Origin: Clostridia bacterium
GTDB taxonomy: Bacteria; Bacillota; Clostridia; TANB77; CAG-508
Length of the DNA: 6,966 nt
Reading direction: 5' to 3'
NCBI GenBank assembly: GCA_900752095.1
Contig: CAADUD010000013.1
Coordinates: 1 to 6,966, forward strand
The notes under the pieces were generated by a model that saw only the letters and a list, made by a program, of their open reading frames with translations, did no database searches and had not been told where the DNA came from. Made by a program: the position numbers and the translations under genes. Below, one piece after another: positions 1 through 5,941 of this stretch (positions are counted from its first letter, which is position 1; each line of letters begins with the position of its first letter).

Positions 1-457
1 TACTATCATCTATTAATAAGTCTATATTTTCTTCTACCGCCACTTTAGATTTATCTTGTGAATTCATAATAAGTTTATCATATAGAATATGATGTGCTTC
101 TAGCCATTGTTTAGTAGCAGTTTCTACTAAATTCTTTTTTGGTATTACTTCATATCTAGAAGTAATTAAAATAATTTGGTTGCCTTCTTTTTTTAATTTT
201 TGAATTATTTCTGCACAATCTACTTTTGCATTTGTCTTTGTTAATACCTCTATAAAATATTTCTTCCAAAATGTTTTTATTTGTTCTTGAGACCAATGCG
301 GATACAAAGTTTCTATGTAATTGTGATTATCTATTTTTCCATAATTGCTTGGTTTTCCTTTCCTTCCTACTACATCTATATCAAACTTTTGAGATAAAAC
401 AAATATTTCTTCAAAAGAGGCTGAAATGGTATCATCTATATCTATTCCAATTTTCAT
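1..457 (-). CDS. HAD-superfamily 5'(3')-deoxyribonucleotidase-like protein, N-terminal part (runs off the left edge)
   Basis: The frame is open from an ATG at 457-455 to the window edge, giving 152 residues and no stop, so the 3' end is missing. HAD motif I is DIDDT at residues 6-10 (nucleophile D6, acid/base D8). Motif II is ITS at 98-100 followed by RYE. A lysine-bearing segment lies at 133-138, and motif IV is the DD pair at 150-151 just before the edge. The cap region (about 15-80) and the order of motifs match the small NT5C-like deoxyribonucleotidase family (the YqfW type in Bacillus), which dephosphorylates nucleoside monophosphates in the cytoplasm; the exact substrate is inference. 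The start is supported by AAAGGG about 11 bases upstream; an ATG at 480 is out of frame. The gene is divergent from the radical SAM gene and has its own promoter at 514-541. Confidence 0.85.
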   Translation of the reverse strand, partial: MKIGIDIDDTISASFEEIFVLSQKFDIDVVGRKGKPSNYGKIDNHNYIETLYPHWSQEQIKTFWKKYFIEVLTKTNAKVDCAEIIQKLKKEGNQIILITSRYEVIPKKNLVETATKQWLEAHHILYDKLIMNSQDKSKVAVEENIDLLIDDS

Positions 458-513
458 GTTTTTGTTGCCCTTTCTCTCATTTTTTCTAAAATGATAATCA
501 AATATCTTCTTTT

Positions 514-541
514 ATTATACCAAAGAACATAAAAAAATCAA
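514..541 (-). promoter_or_regulatory. Sigma-A-type promoter of the HAD phosphatase gene
   Basis: Read on the minus strand: -35 TTGATT (541-536), a 16-base spacer, and a perfect -10 TATAAT (519-514). The -10 is preceded by TGG, which is an extended -10 (TGn). Predicted transcription start is near 507, leaving a leader of about 50 bases before the ATG at 457. The -35 box lies inside the left arm of the inverted repeat at 538-566. Confidence 0.7.
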
Positions 542-566
542 ATAAAAATATAATATTTTTATTTGA
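538..566. repeat. Perfect 13-bp inverted repeat between divergent promoters
   Basis: TCAAATAAAAATA (538-550), a 3-base spacer TAA, then its exact reverse complement TATTTTTATTTGA (554-566). The two arms contain or overlap the -35 boxes of the two divergent promoters (536-541 and 563-568). It could be an operator for a dimeric regulator that controls both genes, or simply a symmetric pair of -35 boxes. A terminator is unlikely because it sits between gene starts and the stem is nearly all A/T. Confidence 0.6.
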
Positions 567-591
567 CTTTTAATTTTCTATATGATATATT
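563..591 (+). promoter_or_regulatory. Sigma-A-type promoter of the radical SAM/DUF4130 genes
   Basis: -35 TTGACT (563-568), 17-base spacer, -10 TATATT (586-591). Predicted start is near 598, giving a leader of about 78 bases before the ATG at 676. An alternative -10, TATGAT at 581-586, has a spacer that is too short (12). Confidence 0.65.
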
Positions 592-675
592 TAAGGTACA
601 TTTGTTTGTAAAACATTATTTTGTTTTTATATATAAAAGTAATACTAACTGGCATTGAAAGGAAGAAAAAACACA

Positions 676-2029
676 ATGGAAATAGAAGAAAAATTAAAAA
701 TTTTAGCAGATTCTGCCAAATATGATGCTTCTTGTAGCTCTTCTGGAAGCAAAAGAAAAAATACTACAGATGGTATTGGTAATGGAGATGTTTCTGGCAT
801 TTGTCATAGTTGGGGTACAGATGGTAGGTGTATTTCTCTTTTGAAAATTTTAATGACAAATTGTTGTATATATAATTGTAAATATTGTATTAACCGTGCT
901 AGTAACTCTGTAAAAAGAACTACTTTTACTCCAAAAGAAGTCGCAGATTTAACAATTGGTTTTTATAAACGTAATTACATAGAAGGTTTATTTTTAAGTT
1001 CTGCTGTTATCAAATCTCCTAATTACACTATGGAGCAAATGATACAAGCAATTTCCTTATTACGAAATGAATATCATTTTAATCGGATATATCCATGCTA
1101 AAACTATCCCTGGTTGTAGCCAAGAATTAATAGATCAGTTAGGAGTTTTAGTAGACCGTGTGAGTATTAATATTGAACTTCCTTCTCAAAATAGTTTGCA
1201 ATTACTTGCGCCAGAAAAAACGAAAGAAAATATCGTGGAACCTATGAGTTATGTTGCAAATAAGCTAAGCAATACTGCCCAAAGATTATTACCTAGTAAA
1301 AAAAGTTGGTCATTTGTGCCTACTTCTTTACCTGCTACTTCTAAAAAAGAAAATAGAAACTTTGTACCTGCTGGGCAAACTACTCAATTAATTGTAGGTG
1401 CTACTCCTGAAAGTGATTTAAAAATTATAAAACTTTCTGAAAGTTTATACCAAAAATTCCATTTAAAAAGAGTATATTATTCTGCCTATATTTCTGTAAA
1501 TGAAGATTCTCATTTGCCTACTCTAGAAAAGCCACCACTTTTGCGAGAAAATAGGATTTATCAAGCAGATTGGCTACTTCGTTTTTATGGATTTAGAGCG
1601 GACGAACTTTTAAATGAACAAAACCCTAATTTTAATACTTTATTAGACCCAAAATGTGATTGGGCAATTAGGCATTTAGAAAACTTTCCAGTAGAAATTA
1701 ATAATGCAGATTATGCTACTTTACTTCGTGTCCCTGGTATCGGTATTGTTTCTGCCAAAAGAATTTTACGTGCCAGAGGTAATTGCCATTTACAATTTGA
1801 ACATTTAAAAAAATTAGGTGTCGTATTAAAAAGAGCAAGATATTTTATTACTTGTAATGGAAAATATGCAGACTCTATTTCTCATTTTGACCAAGGTTTT
1901 ATTGCCGAAAACTTACTCTATTTAGAAAGGAAATTACACCCTCCCCCTTCTTATGTACAAACTTCTTTATTTGATACATTAGAGCCTGTGAAAGCAGATA
2001 AAATAAAATGTATTACTGGGAATTTTTAA
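676..2029 (+). pseudogene. Putative DNA modification/repair radical SAM protein, interrupted by a +1 frameshift
   Basis: Two frames make one protein: ATG 676 to about 1083 in the first frame, then about 1085 to the TAA at 2027-2029 in the next. Removing one base (C1084 is the simplest choice) gives a seamless HFN-GYIHAK junction and a 450-residue product, close to the family's usual 400-odd. The radical SAM cluster motif CX3CX2C is C64, C68, C71. The C-terminal half has a helix-hairpin-helix (VPGIGIVSAKRIL, about 350-363), which suggests contact with nucleic acid. This matches the family TIGR03916, known to occur next to a DUF4130 protein (TIGR03915) and linked to uracil-DNA glycosylase-like domains; its reaction is unknown. 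The start is ATG 676, with AAAGGAAG at 658-665; an upstream TTG at 655 overlaps that site and is rejected. As written, translation ends at the TAA at 1099-1101, leaving a 141-residue fragment with the cysteines but most of the barrel missing. Mutation, sequence error and recoding are all possible. Confidence 0.88.
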
Positions 2030-2098
2030 AATATAAATTTATTAGAAAATGGAAAATTAATAAATATAAAAAAGGAAGAATGAAATACATAAAAAATT

Positions 2099-2127
2099 TT
2101 GCAACATAAATTAAAATATTATATAAA
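2099..2127 (+). promoter_or_regulatory. Possible internal promoter before the DUF4130 gene
   Basis: TTGCAA (2099-2104), 17-base spacer, TATAAA (2122-2127), inside the 123-base gap between the radical SAM gene and its partner. The match is moderate and the region is extremely AT-rich, so chance is a real possibility. If it works, the partner could be expressed without read-through from 563-591. Confidence 0.3.
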
Positions 2128-2152
2128 AATATTACATTGAGAGGAATTTATT

Positions 2153-2923
2153 ATGAATTGGAAAATATTAGAAAATGAAGTTTATTTATATGATGGTACC
2201 TTTAACGGTTTACTAACCATTGCTTTTGATTGCTATATTCAACAAGTTATACCTTCTAAAATAGTTCCAGAATTAGAATATGAAACAAGTTTGTTAGAGC
2301 AATGTAGCTATATTCCTACAGATGGAGAAAAAGCCAAACGCATTTGGAATGGGCTTTACCAAAATGTATCCTACCAAGTTCTTTATGATTGCTATTATGC
2401 TTTTCTATCTTGTTCTCCACAAAAAGAAGTTGCCATTTTAAAATATATTTTAAATGGGTTTTTCATTGGAGGAAAAATTAGTAATTTATTATCTTTAGAT
2501 TATGTGGTAGAAGTAATGAAGTTAAGAAAAAATGTATTACATGAAGCACACCGTTTAAAAGGTTTGGTTCGTTTGCAAGAGTTAGAAAATAACTTGTGGT
2601 ATGCTTCTATTCATCCAGATAATAATGTAATTGAAAATATTGGGCAATTTTTAATAAAACGATTTCCTACTCAAAACTTAATTTTACATGATAAAAACAG
2701 AAATTTAGTATTTTTGTATAAAGCTTGCTCCAACAAAAATTACGAAATTGTTCCTGTACCTGCTACTGTTAGCTTACCTAACTTTTCTGCACAGGAAAAA
2801 CAATTTCAAGTTTTATGGAAAACTTTTTTTCATACAATTGCTATAAAAGAAAGAACTAACTCAAGATTACAAATGCAGTACATGCCCCAAAAGTATTGGC
2901 AGGATTTAGTGGAGAAGAAATAA
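2153..2923 (+). CDS. DUF4130 / TIGR03915-type probable DNA metabolism protein, partner of the radical SAM protein
   Basis: A complete 256-residue protein with a strong GAGGAA ribosome binding site (2141-2146) 6 bases before the ATG. Family landmarks: YDGTFNGLLTIAFDCY at residues 13-28, a central block with EAHRLKGLVRLQEL (131-144), YASIHPDNNV (150-159), an IKRFP block (168-172), and the C-terminal MPQKYWQDL segment (244-252). No signal peptide or membrane segment is seen, so it is probably cytoplasmic. Members occur next to TIGR03916 radical SAM proteins, some fused to a uracil-DNA glycosylase-like domain, hence the suspected DNA modification or repair role; no activity has been established to my knowledge, and no glycosylase domain is fused here. 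It is intact, so it is either still needed or only recently orphaned if the upstream frameshift is genuine. It converges on ispH with 23 bases between stops. Confidence 0.88.
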   Translation: MNWKILENEVYLYDGTFNGLLTIAFDCYIQQVIPSKIVPELEYETSLLEQCSYIPTDGEKAKRIWNGLYQNVSYQVLYDCYYAFLSCSPQKEVAILKYILNGFFIGGKISNLLSLDYVVEVMKLRKNVLHEAHRLKGLVRLQELENNLWYASIHPDNNVIENIGQFLIKRFPTQNLILHDKNRNLVFLYKACSNKNYEIVPVPATVSLPNFSAQEKQFQVLWKTFFHTIAIKERTNSRLQMQYMPQKYWQDLVEKK

Positions 2924-2924
2924 A

Positions 2925-2945
2925 GCAATATTTCAATATCATTGC
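2925..2945. terminator. Weak candidate terminator in the convergent gap
   Basis: GCAAT (2925-2929) and ATTGC (2941-2945) can pair around an AT-rich interior. The gap lies between the convergent DUF4130 and ispH genes. On the minus strand the hairpin is followed by TTTATTT; on the plus strand a T-run follows further on, inside ispH (2969-2976). The stem is short, so the evidence is mainly positional. Confidence 0.22.
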
Positions 2946-2946
2946 A

Positions 2947-3891
2947 CTATTTATCATTGAAATTAATCTTTTTTTCTAATAATGCTACTACTTCTTTAAC
3001 ACTTTCTTGTGGAGTAGAAGCTCCTGCCATAATACCTACTTTTTTGCAAGCTTTTAGTTGTTCCATGTCTTGTTTAGATAAGTCCTGTTTGCTTTCAATT
3101 CCATATGCTTTTTTGCAATGTATGCAGGCAATATCAAATAATTTCTTGGTATTTGCACTATTTTTTCCACCAATAATTATCATAGCATCTACTTGTTTTG
3201 CTATTTTTTCTGTTTCTTCTTGTCTTAATTTTGTAGCATTACAAATGGTATTTTTAACAACTACTTCTATTTGTAAGTTTTTATTTTCTTTTGACTCTTT
3301 TTGTTTTAACCTATTTTGTACGTTTTCTACTATTTTTTCAAATTTTTCTAAACTAAAAGTAGTTTGAGCAAATAGAAGTAAGTGTTTTTTACCAGATTGC
3401 ATAAACTTTTGCATTGCTTCTTCTACTTGTTCTAAGTTTTCTATAATACTAACATTTTCTCCACAAAAGCTAATAGTTCCAATACTTTCTGGATGTATTT
3501 TTTCCCCTACATAGAATAAATAAAAGTCCTGTTCCTGATAATTTTGTGCTATTTTATGAATCGCTAGTACATTAGAGCAGCTTAGATCTATTAAAGAAAT
3601 TCCAAGTTCTTTTGCTTTTTCATAGATTTTTTTTGGCACTCCATGTGCTCTAATAATTACTTTTTTTCCTTGTGGCTCTGGAATGTCTTCTAGTTTTTCT
3701 CTTACTTGCATGCCTTGTTTTTCCAAATTTTCTATTACCTGTTTATTATGTACTAATTCTCCTAAACAAAAAATAATTTCTTGTCTTTTTTTATCTTCTG
3801 TTTGATACTCTGCTAGTTGCTTTCTTGTTTGTTCTATTGCATTTTTTACTCCATAACAAAATCCAGAAGTTTTTCCTACCATAATTTTCAT
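2947..3891 (-). CDS. ispH: 4-hydroxy-3-methylbut-2-enyl diphosphate reductase (IspH/LytB)
   Basis: IspH is the last enzyme of the MEP pathway. It reduces HMBPP to IPP and DMAPP in the cytoplasm using an oxygen-sensitive iron-sulfur cluster. The 314-residue protein is full length for the stand-alone form, without the fused S1 domain seen in many Clostridia. Cluster cysteines are C12 (in SGFCYGV), C105 and C217 (in NTICNATKLRQE). Substrate-binding landmarks are GELVHN with H48, RAHGVP with H83, HPES with H133 and catalytic E135, AQTT at 175-178, GGKNSANTKK with N244/S245, and GASTPQ with S292. The second cysteine motif reads SCSNVLAIH (104-112) where the family usually has TCPxV; the cysteine is kept but the proline is serine. 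The start is fixed by AAGGAG (3904-3899) 7 bases before the ATG. A consensus promoter at 3916-3944 drives it alone. A decayed partial copy lies upstream at 4071-4150. Confidence 0.97.
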   Translation of the reverse strand: MKIMVGKTSGFCYGVKNAIEQTRKQLAEYQTEDKKRQEIIFCLGELVHNKQVIENLEKQGMQVREKLEDIPEPQGKKVIIRAHGVPKKIYEKAKELGISLIDLSCSNVLAIHKIAQNYQEQDFYLFYVGEKIHPESIGTISFCGENVSIIENLEQVEEAMQKFMQSGKKHLLLFAQTTFSLEKFEKIVENVQNRLKQKESKENKNLQIEVVVKNTICNATKLRQEETEKIAKQVDAMIIIGGKNSANTKKLFDIACIHCKKAYGIESKQDLSKQDMEQLKACKKVGIMAGASTPQESVKEVVALLEKKINFNDK

Positions 3892-3915
3892 GCTTTATCT
3901 CCTTGTTCTTTTTAT

Positions 3916-3944
3916 ATTCTATAAACGAAAAATGTAAATGTCAA
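3916..3944 (-). promoter_or_regulatory. Sigma-A-type promoter of ispH
   Basis: On the minus strand: perfect -35 TTGACA (3944-3939), 17-base spacer, -10 TAGAAT (3921-3916). Predicted start is near 3909, so the leader is only about 18 bases and begins just ahead of the AAGGAG site, leaving no room for a leader regulator. Confidence 0.8.
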
Positions 3945-4070
3945 GAAAAAGATGCACTTTTTTTCAATTTAAAATGAATTCTTTCAATTTTTATTTTTAT
4001 GTTGTTATCTTGTTAGAATTCAATTTAACTAACAAATTTCTTATTTCTATAAAACTTTTAATAATACTAC
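3945..4070. other. Non-coding AT-rich spacer upstream of the ispH promoter
   Basis: No credible reading frame on either strand. It holds an inverted repeat TTGTTAG (4010-4016) / CTAACAA (4029-4035) with a 12-base loop and no T-tract, and a direct repeat TTTCAATTT (3962-3970 and 3982-3990). It may be decayed coding sequence continuing from the ispH remnant at 4071, but I cannot align it by eye. Confidence 0.4.
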
Positions 4071-4150
4071 TCTTTTTTCAAACTTTTCTAAACTAATTCT
4101 CCACAAAAGCTAATAGTTCCATTACTTCCTGAATGTGTTTTTTCTTCTTA
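4071..4150 (-). pseudogene. Decayed duplicate fragment of ispH with a 100-bp internal deletion
   Basis: Bases 4071-4096 match ispH 3331-3356 (24 of 26 by eye). Bases 4097-4150 match ispH 3457-3510, with the first 24 bases identical and about six differences after. The two blocks are adjacent here but 100 bases apart in ispH, so the copy has lost the middle; 100 is not a multiple of three. Orientation is the same as ispH. The frame matching GTISFCGE survives, but the catalytic HPES reads HSGS and a TAG follows soon after. Nothing here could make a working reductase. It implies an older tandem or displaced second ispH that has almost vanished. Confidence 0.85.
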
Positions 4151-4161
4151 AAACTAGTTAT

Positions 4162-4179
4162 CACTAACAGTGGTCAGTG
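4162..4179 (-). promoter_or_regulatory. Hairpin directly after the variable-region stop codon
   Basis: On the minus strand CACTGAC (4179-4173), loop CACT (4172-4169), GTTAGTG (4168-4162): a 7-bp stem with one G-T pair and a 4-base loop, starting with the first base after the TAG at 4182-4180. Known DGR target sites such as that of Bordetella phage BPP-1 carry a similar short-stem, 4-nt-loop hairpin just downstream of the variable region, needed for retrohoming. A degenerate terminator is the alternative, but the following sequence (ATAACTAGTTTTAAG) is a poor T-tract. Confidence 0.5.
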
Positions 4180-4181
4180 CT

Positions 4182-4195
4182 ACTTTATATAAAGT
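4182..4195. repeat. 14-bp perfect palindrome at the 3' end of the variable region
   Basis: ACTTTATATAAAGT is its own reverse complement. It spans the last codons (CTT TAT ATA AAG) and the first base of the stop codon of the broken gene, so it lies where the fixed, initiation-of-mutagenic-homology end of a DGR variable region would be. It may act with the adjoining hairpin, or be coincidental. Confidence 0.45.
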
Positions 4196-4325
4196 GACAC
4201 ATGAAAACCAATGATGCTGCCGCTGTCGGTCGCATCGTCGTAATTCCTGTTAGCTGTGTAGACGACGTTGTAGTCGTAACCGCCTCCCCTGACGATGCAA
4301 AAAAAGGGGTACGCACGACGCTATT
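4183..4325 (-). other. Putative diversity-generating retroelement variable region (VR)
   Basis: Bases 4201-4330 are about 52% GC with 14 CpG, in a window otherwise near 30% GC and poor in CpG. Read in the restored frame, the codons after the RGG motif are mostly NNC or NNT: TAC GAC TAC AAC GTC GTC TAC, later GAC AGC GGC AGC ATC. This is what adenine-specific mutagenesis of a template rich in AAC/AAT codons produces, since the third base stays fixed. It sits at the extreme C-terminus of an FGE/C-type-lectin-like domain, the usual site for a VR, and ends in a fixed VSLYIK tail and a hairpin. No template repeat or reverse transcriptase is in the window, so the element would be elsewhere. Boundaries are approximate. 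Confidence 0.68.
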
Positions 4326-4678
4326 CGTGTTCGTGGAATATTCTGTGGTCCATTCTAATAGATTTGCAGCCATATCAAATATGTTACATATCTTATCTCC
4401 CGTTTCTCCTGTATTTTTTAATGTTCCATTTCCACCTGTCTTATTTGCATAATTACTATTTTTTGCCTTTTCTCCTTCTTCTTTTTGTACAATTTCTGTT
4501 ACAGTTGTAATATCTACTATTTCTTCTGGATCTTCCGGTGTAGTTCCGCCTCCTACTTGTCCATTTACCAAATTTGCTATTTTGTCTGCTATATTATTTT
4601 AACTTTCTTGCTCATTTACAGTTGCCTCATTCCATGCATTTGTTGCATCCTGCGCTGTTTTAAAGATTCCTCCTATTA

Positions 4679-5941
4679 CTAGCTATTATTGTCATCTTTA
4701 TTTCTATACATTCTAATCATATCCTTTAAACTTACTCTGCTTCCATAATTTAAAATCGTATTAGAGTAAATTTTAATAGATACATTTGCTACAATGAGGA
4801 TGGTTATTAATAATACGGCTATCGAGATAGCAATTTGAGTAGGTGTTGCAATTCCCATCATAATTCTAAATGGCATACAAAATGGTGATGAAAATGGAAA
4901 TATGGATGCAAATACATTTAAGTCACTTGTTGGGTTCATCATGGTAAAGTAAGATAGATAAAATCCTATTACTGCTACAATTGCTACTGGTCCATTAGCA
5001 GTTTGTACATCTTCTGGTTTACTTACAGTTGAACCTGTTAGGGCATATAGTAAAGCATAAGTTGCATAACCTAAAATAAAGTAGATTACAGTAAATATTC
5101 CAAGCATTGGTGTAATTTGTGATACATCTAATACACTTTCTAAAACTCCTTCTGGTAAGCAAAAATATGCACAAATTAAGGCAACTGCTACAATTACAGC
5201 AACTTGTAAAAATCCTACTATTCCAATCCCTATTGTTTTTCCTAATACAATGGTTCTAGGTTTAGTGGATGTAACCAATGTTTCCATAATTTTAGATGTT
5301 TTTTCTGTTGTAATAGAACTAGATACTTGATATGCACAAAAATAAATTGCATAAAATAACACAATAGATAATAGCATAATAGCAAGCACATTTCCTTTTA
5401 CTTCTTGCTTATTTGTTTGTTCTAAGGTATAAGTAAAATTAGGCTCTATACTAGCAAGTTGTTCTTGTGTTAAATTTAACTTAGATAATTGCAAATTGGT
5501 ATAAAGTTCTTCAAAAGTATTTTGCATACTTTCTGGCACTCCATTCATCATAGTCATGTCTTCTACAATATAGGTTAATTTGATTTGTCCATTTTCTTTT
5601 GTTATTACAATAGCATCTTCTATTTCGTTATTTTCTATTTTTTGTGCTATTTCTTCTTTACTTACTTCTTTATTTTCAATAAGAAATATATGGCTTTCAT
5701 TTGTATTTAATTTTTCTAAAGTTCCTTCAAAAATATTTTGTGCATCTACTATTAATTCTTGTGTTGTTATTTCTACTGCTTCTCCACCCTCACCAGAGGT
5801 AGATGTAATTGCATTCATAATATTTGGAATATTAAAACCAATAATTATAATTAATAATATAACTAAATTGGAAACTAAAAATGTTTTCTTTTTTAACATG
5901 TCTTTTATGGTATAAGAAGCTACAATCCATAAATCTTTCAT
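4679..5941 (-). CDS. ABC-2 type exporter permease (NatB-like)
   Basis: The membrane subunit of an ABC exporter, working with the ATPase encoded just upstream. The 420 residues show one N-terminal membrane helix (about 20-41), a large extracytoplasmic domain (about 45-180), then five helices (about 184-205, 237-261, 278-301, 318-335, 368-390). This is the topology of the ABC2_membrane_3/NatB family. Family motifs: TTEKTSKIMETLVTSTKPR (211-229), a cytoplasmic segment after the second helix that resembles the EEK-S-R-MEVLLSS pattern, and IFPFSSPFCMPFRIMMG (347-363). The start codon overlaps the ATPase stop as ATGA (5941-5938), so translation is probably coupled; the ribosome binding site is weak. 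NatB in Bacillus exports sodium, but related pairs move peptides or drugs, so the substrate is unknown. The TAG at 4681-4679 touches the truncated pseudogene with no terminator between. Confidence 0.93.
   Translation of the reverse strand: MKDLWIVASYTIKDMLKKKTFLVSNLVILLIIIIGFNIPNIMNAITSTSGEGGEAVEITTQELIVDAQNIFEGTLEKLNTNESHIFLIENKEVSKEEIAQKIENNEIEDAIVITKENGQIKLTYIVEDMTMMNGVPESMQNTFEELYTNLQLSKLNLTQEQLASIEPNFTYTLEQTNKQEVKGNVLAIMLLSIVLFYAIYFCAYQVSSSITTEKTSKIMETLVTSTKPRTIVLGKTIGIGIVGFLQVAVIVAVALICAYFCLPEGVLESVLDVSQITPMLGIFTVIYFILGYATYALLYALTGSTVSKPEDVQTANGPVAIVAVIGFYLSYFTMMNPTSDLNVFASIFPFSSPFCMPFRIMMGIATPTQIAISIAVLLITILIVANVSIKIYSNTILNYGSRVSLKDMIRMYRNKDDNNS

Larger units (their letters stand above)
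4180..4682 (-). pseudogene. Broken gene for a pilin-like/FGE-sulfatase (C-type-lectin-fold) hypervariable protein
   Basis: One frame, opened by hand, runs from just after the permease stop. Residues resembling the region after a pilin-type N-terminal helix (VIGGIFKTAQDATNAWNEA) come first, then NEQES, an in-frame TAA (4601-4599), IADKIANLVNG, and a GGGTTPEDPEE linker. The FGE-sulfatase hallmark DMAANLLEWTTE (normally DMAGNVWEWT) follows. A one-base loss between 4321 and 4299, most simply in the T7 run 4305-4299, throws the end out of frame. In the shifted frame the expected ending appears: CIVRGGGYDYN, then IGFHVSLYIK and TAG (4182-4180). Damage: no start codon or N-terminal membrane helix, one nonsense codon, one frameshift, and apparently most of the FGE domain's first part missing between linker and DMAAN. 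Related proteins are surface-type, highly variable targets of DGRs. A shorter TTG-started 128-residue frame (4571-4185) exists but would end in a nonsense tail. Confidence 0.75.

Noticed and set aside
538..566. The AT-rich inverted repeat as a terminator
   Set aside because: It lies between two divergent gene starts with good promoters on both sides and has almost no G/C pairs.
655..675. TTG as an upstream start of the radical SAM gene, adding seven residues
   Set aside because: The added codons are the AAAGGAAG ribosome binding site itself; ATG 676 is correctly spaced from it and gives the family-like N-terminus.
2080..2109. Nine-codon frame with an AAGGAAG upstream, a possible leader peptide before the DUF4130 gene
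   Set aside because: The spacing from GGAAG to the ATG is too short, there is no attenuator structure after it, and such frames are expected by chance in this AT-rich gap.
2942..3367. Plus-strand frame antisense to ispH
   Set aside because: A hydrophobic, low-complexity shadow of a clearly conserved gene on the other strand.
4183..4325. Reading the GC island as horizontally acquired high-GC DNA
   Set aside because: The codons immediately upstream in the same gene are AT-rich, the island stops at the gene end, and the excess comes from NNC codons at variable positions, which mutagenesis of a template explains better.
4201..4452. Plus-strand frame antisense to the variable region, rich in valine and alanine
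   Set aside because: It is the mirror of the NNC-codon island; it has no ribosome binding site and no recognisable domain, while the minus frame has family motifs.
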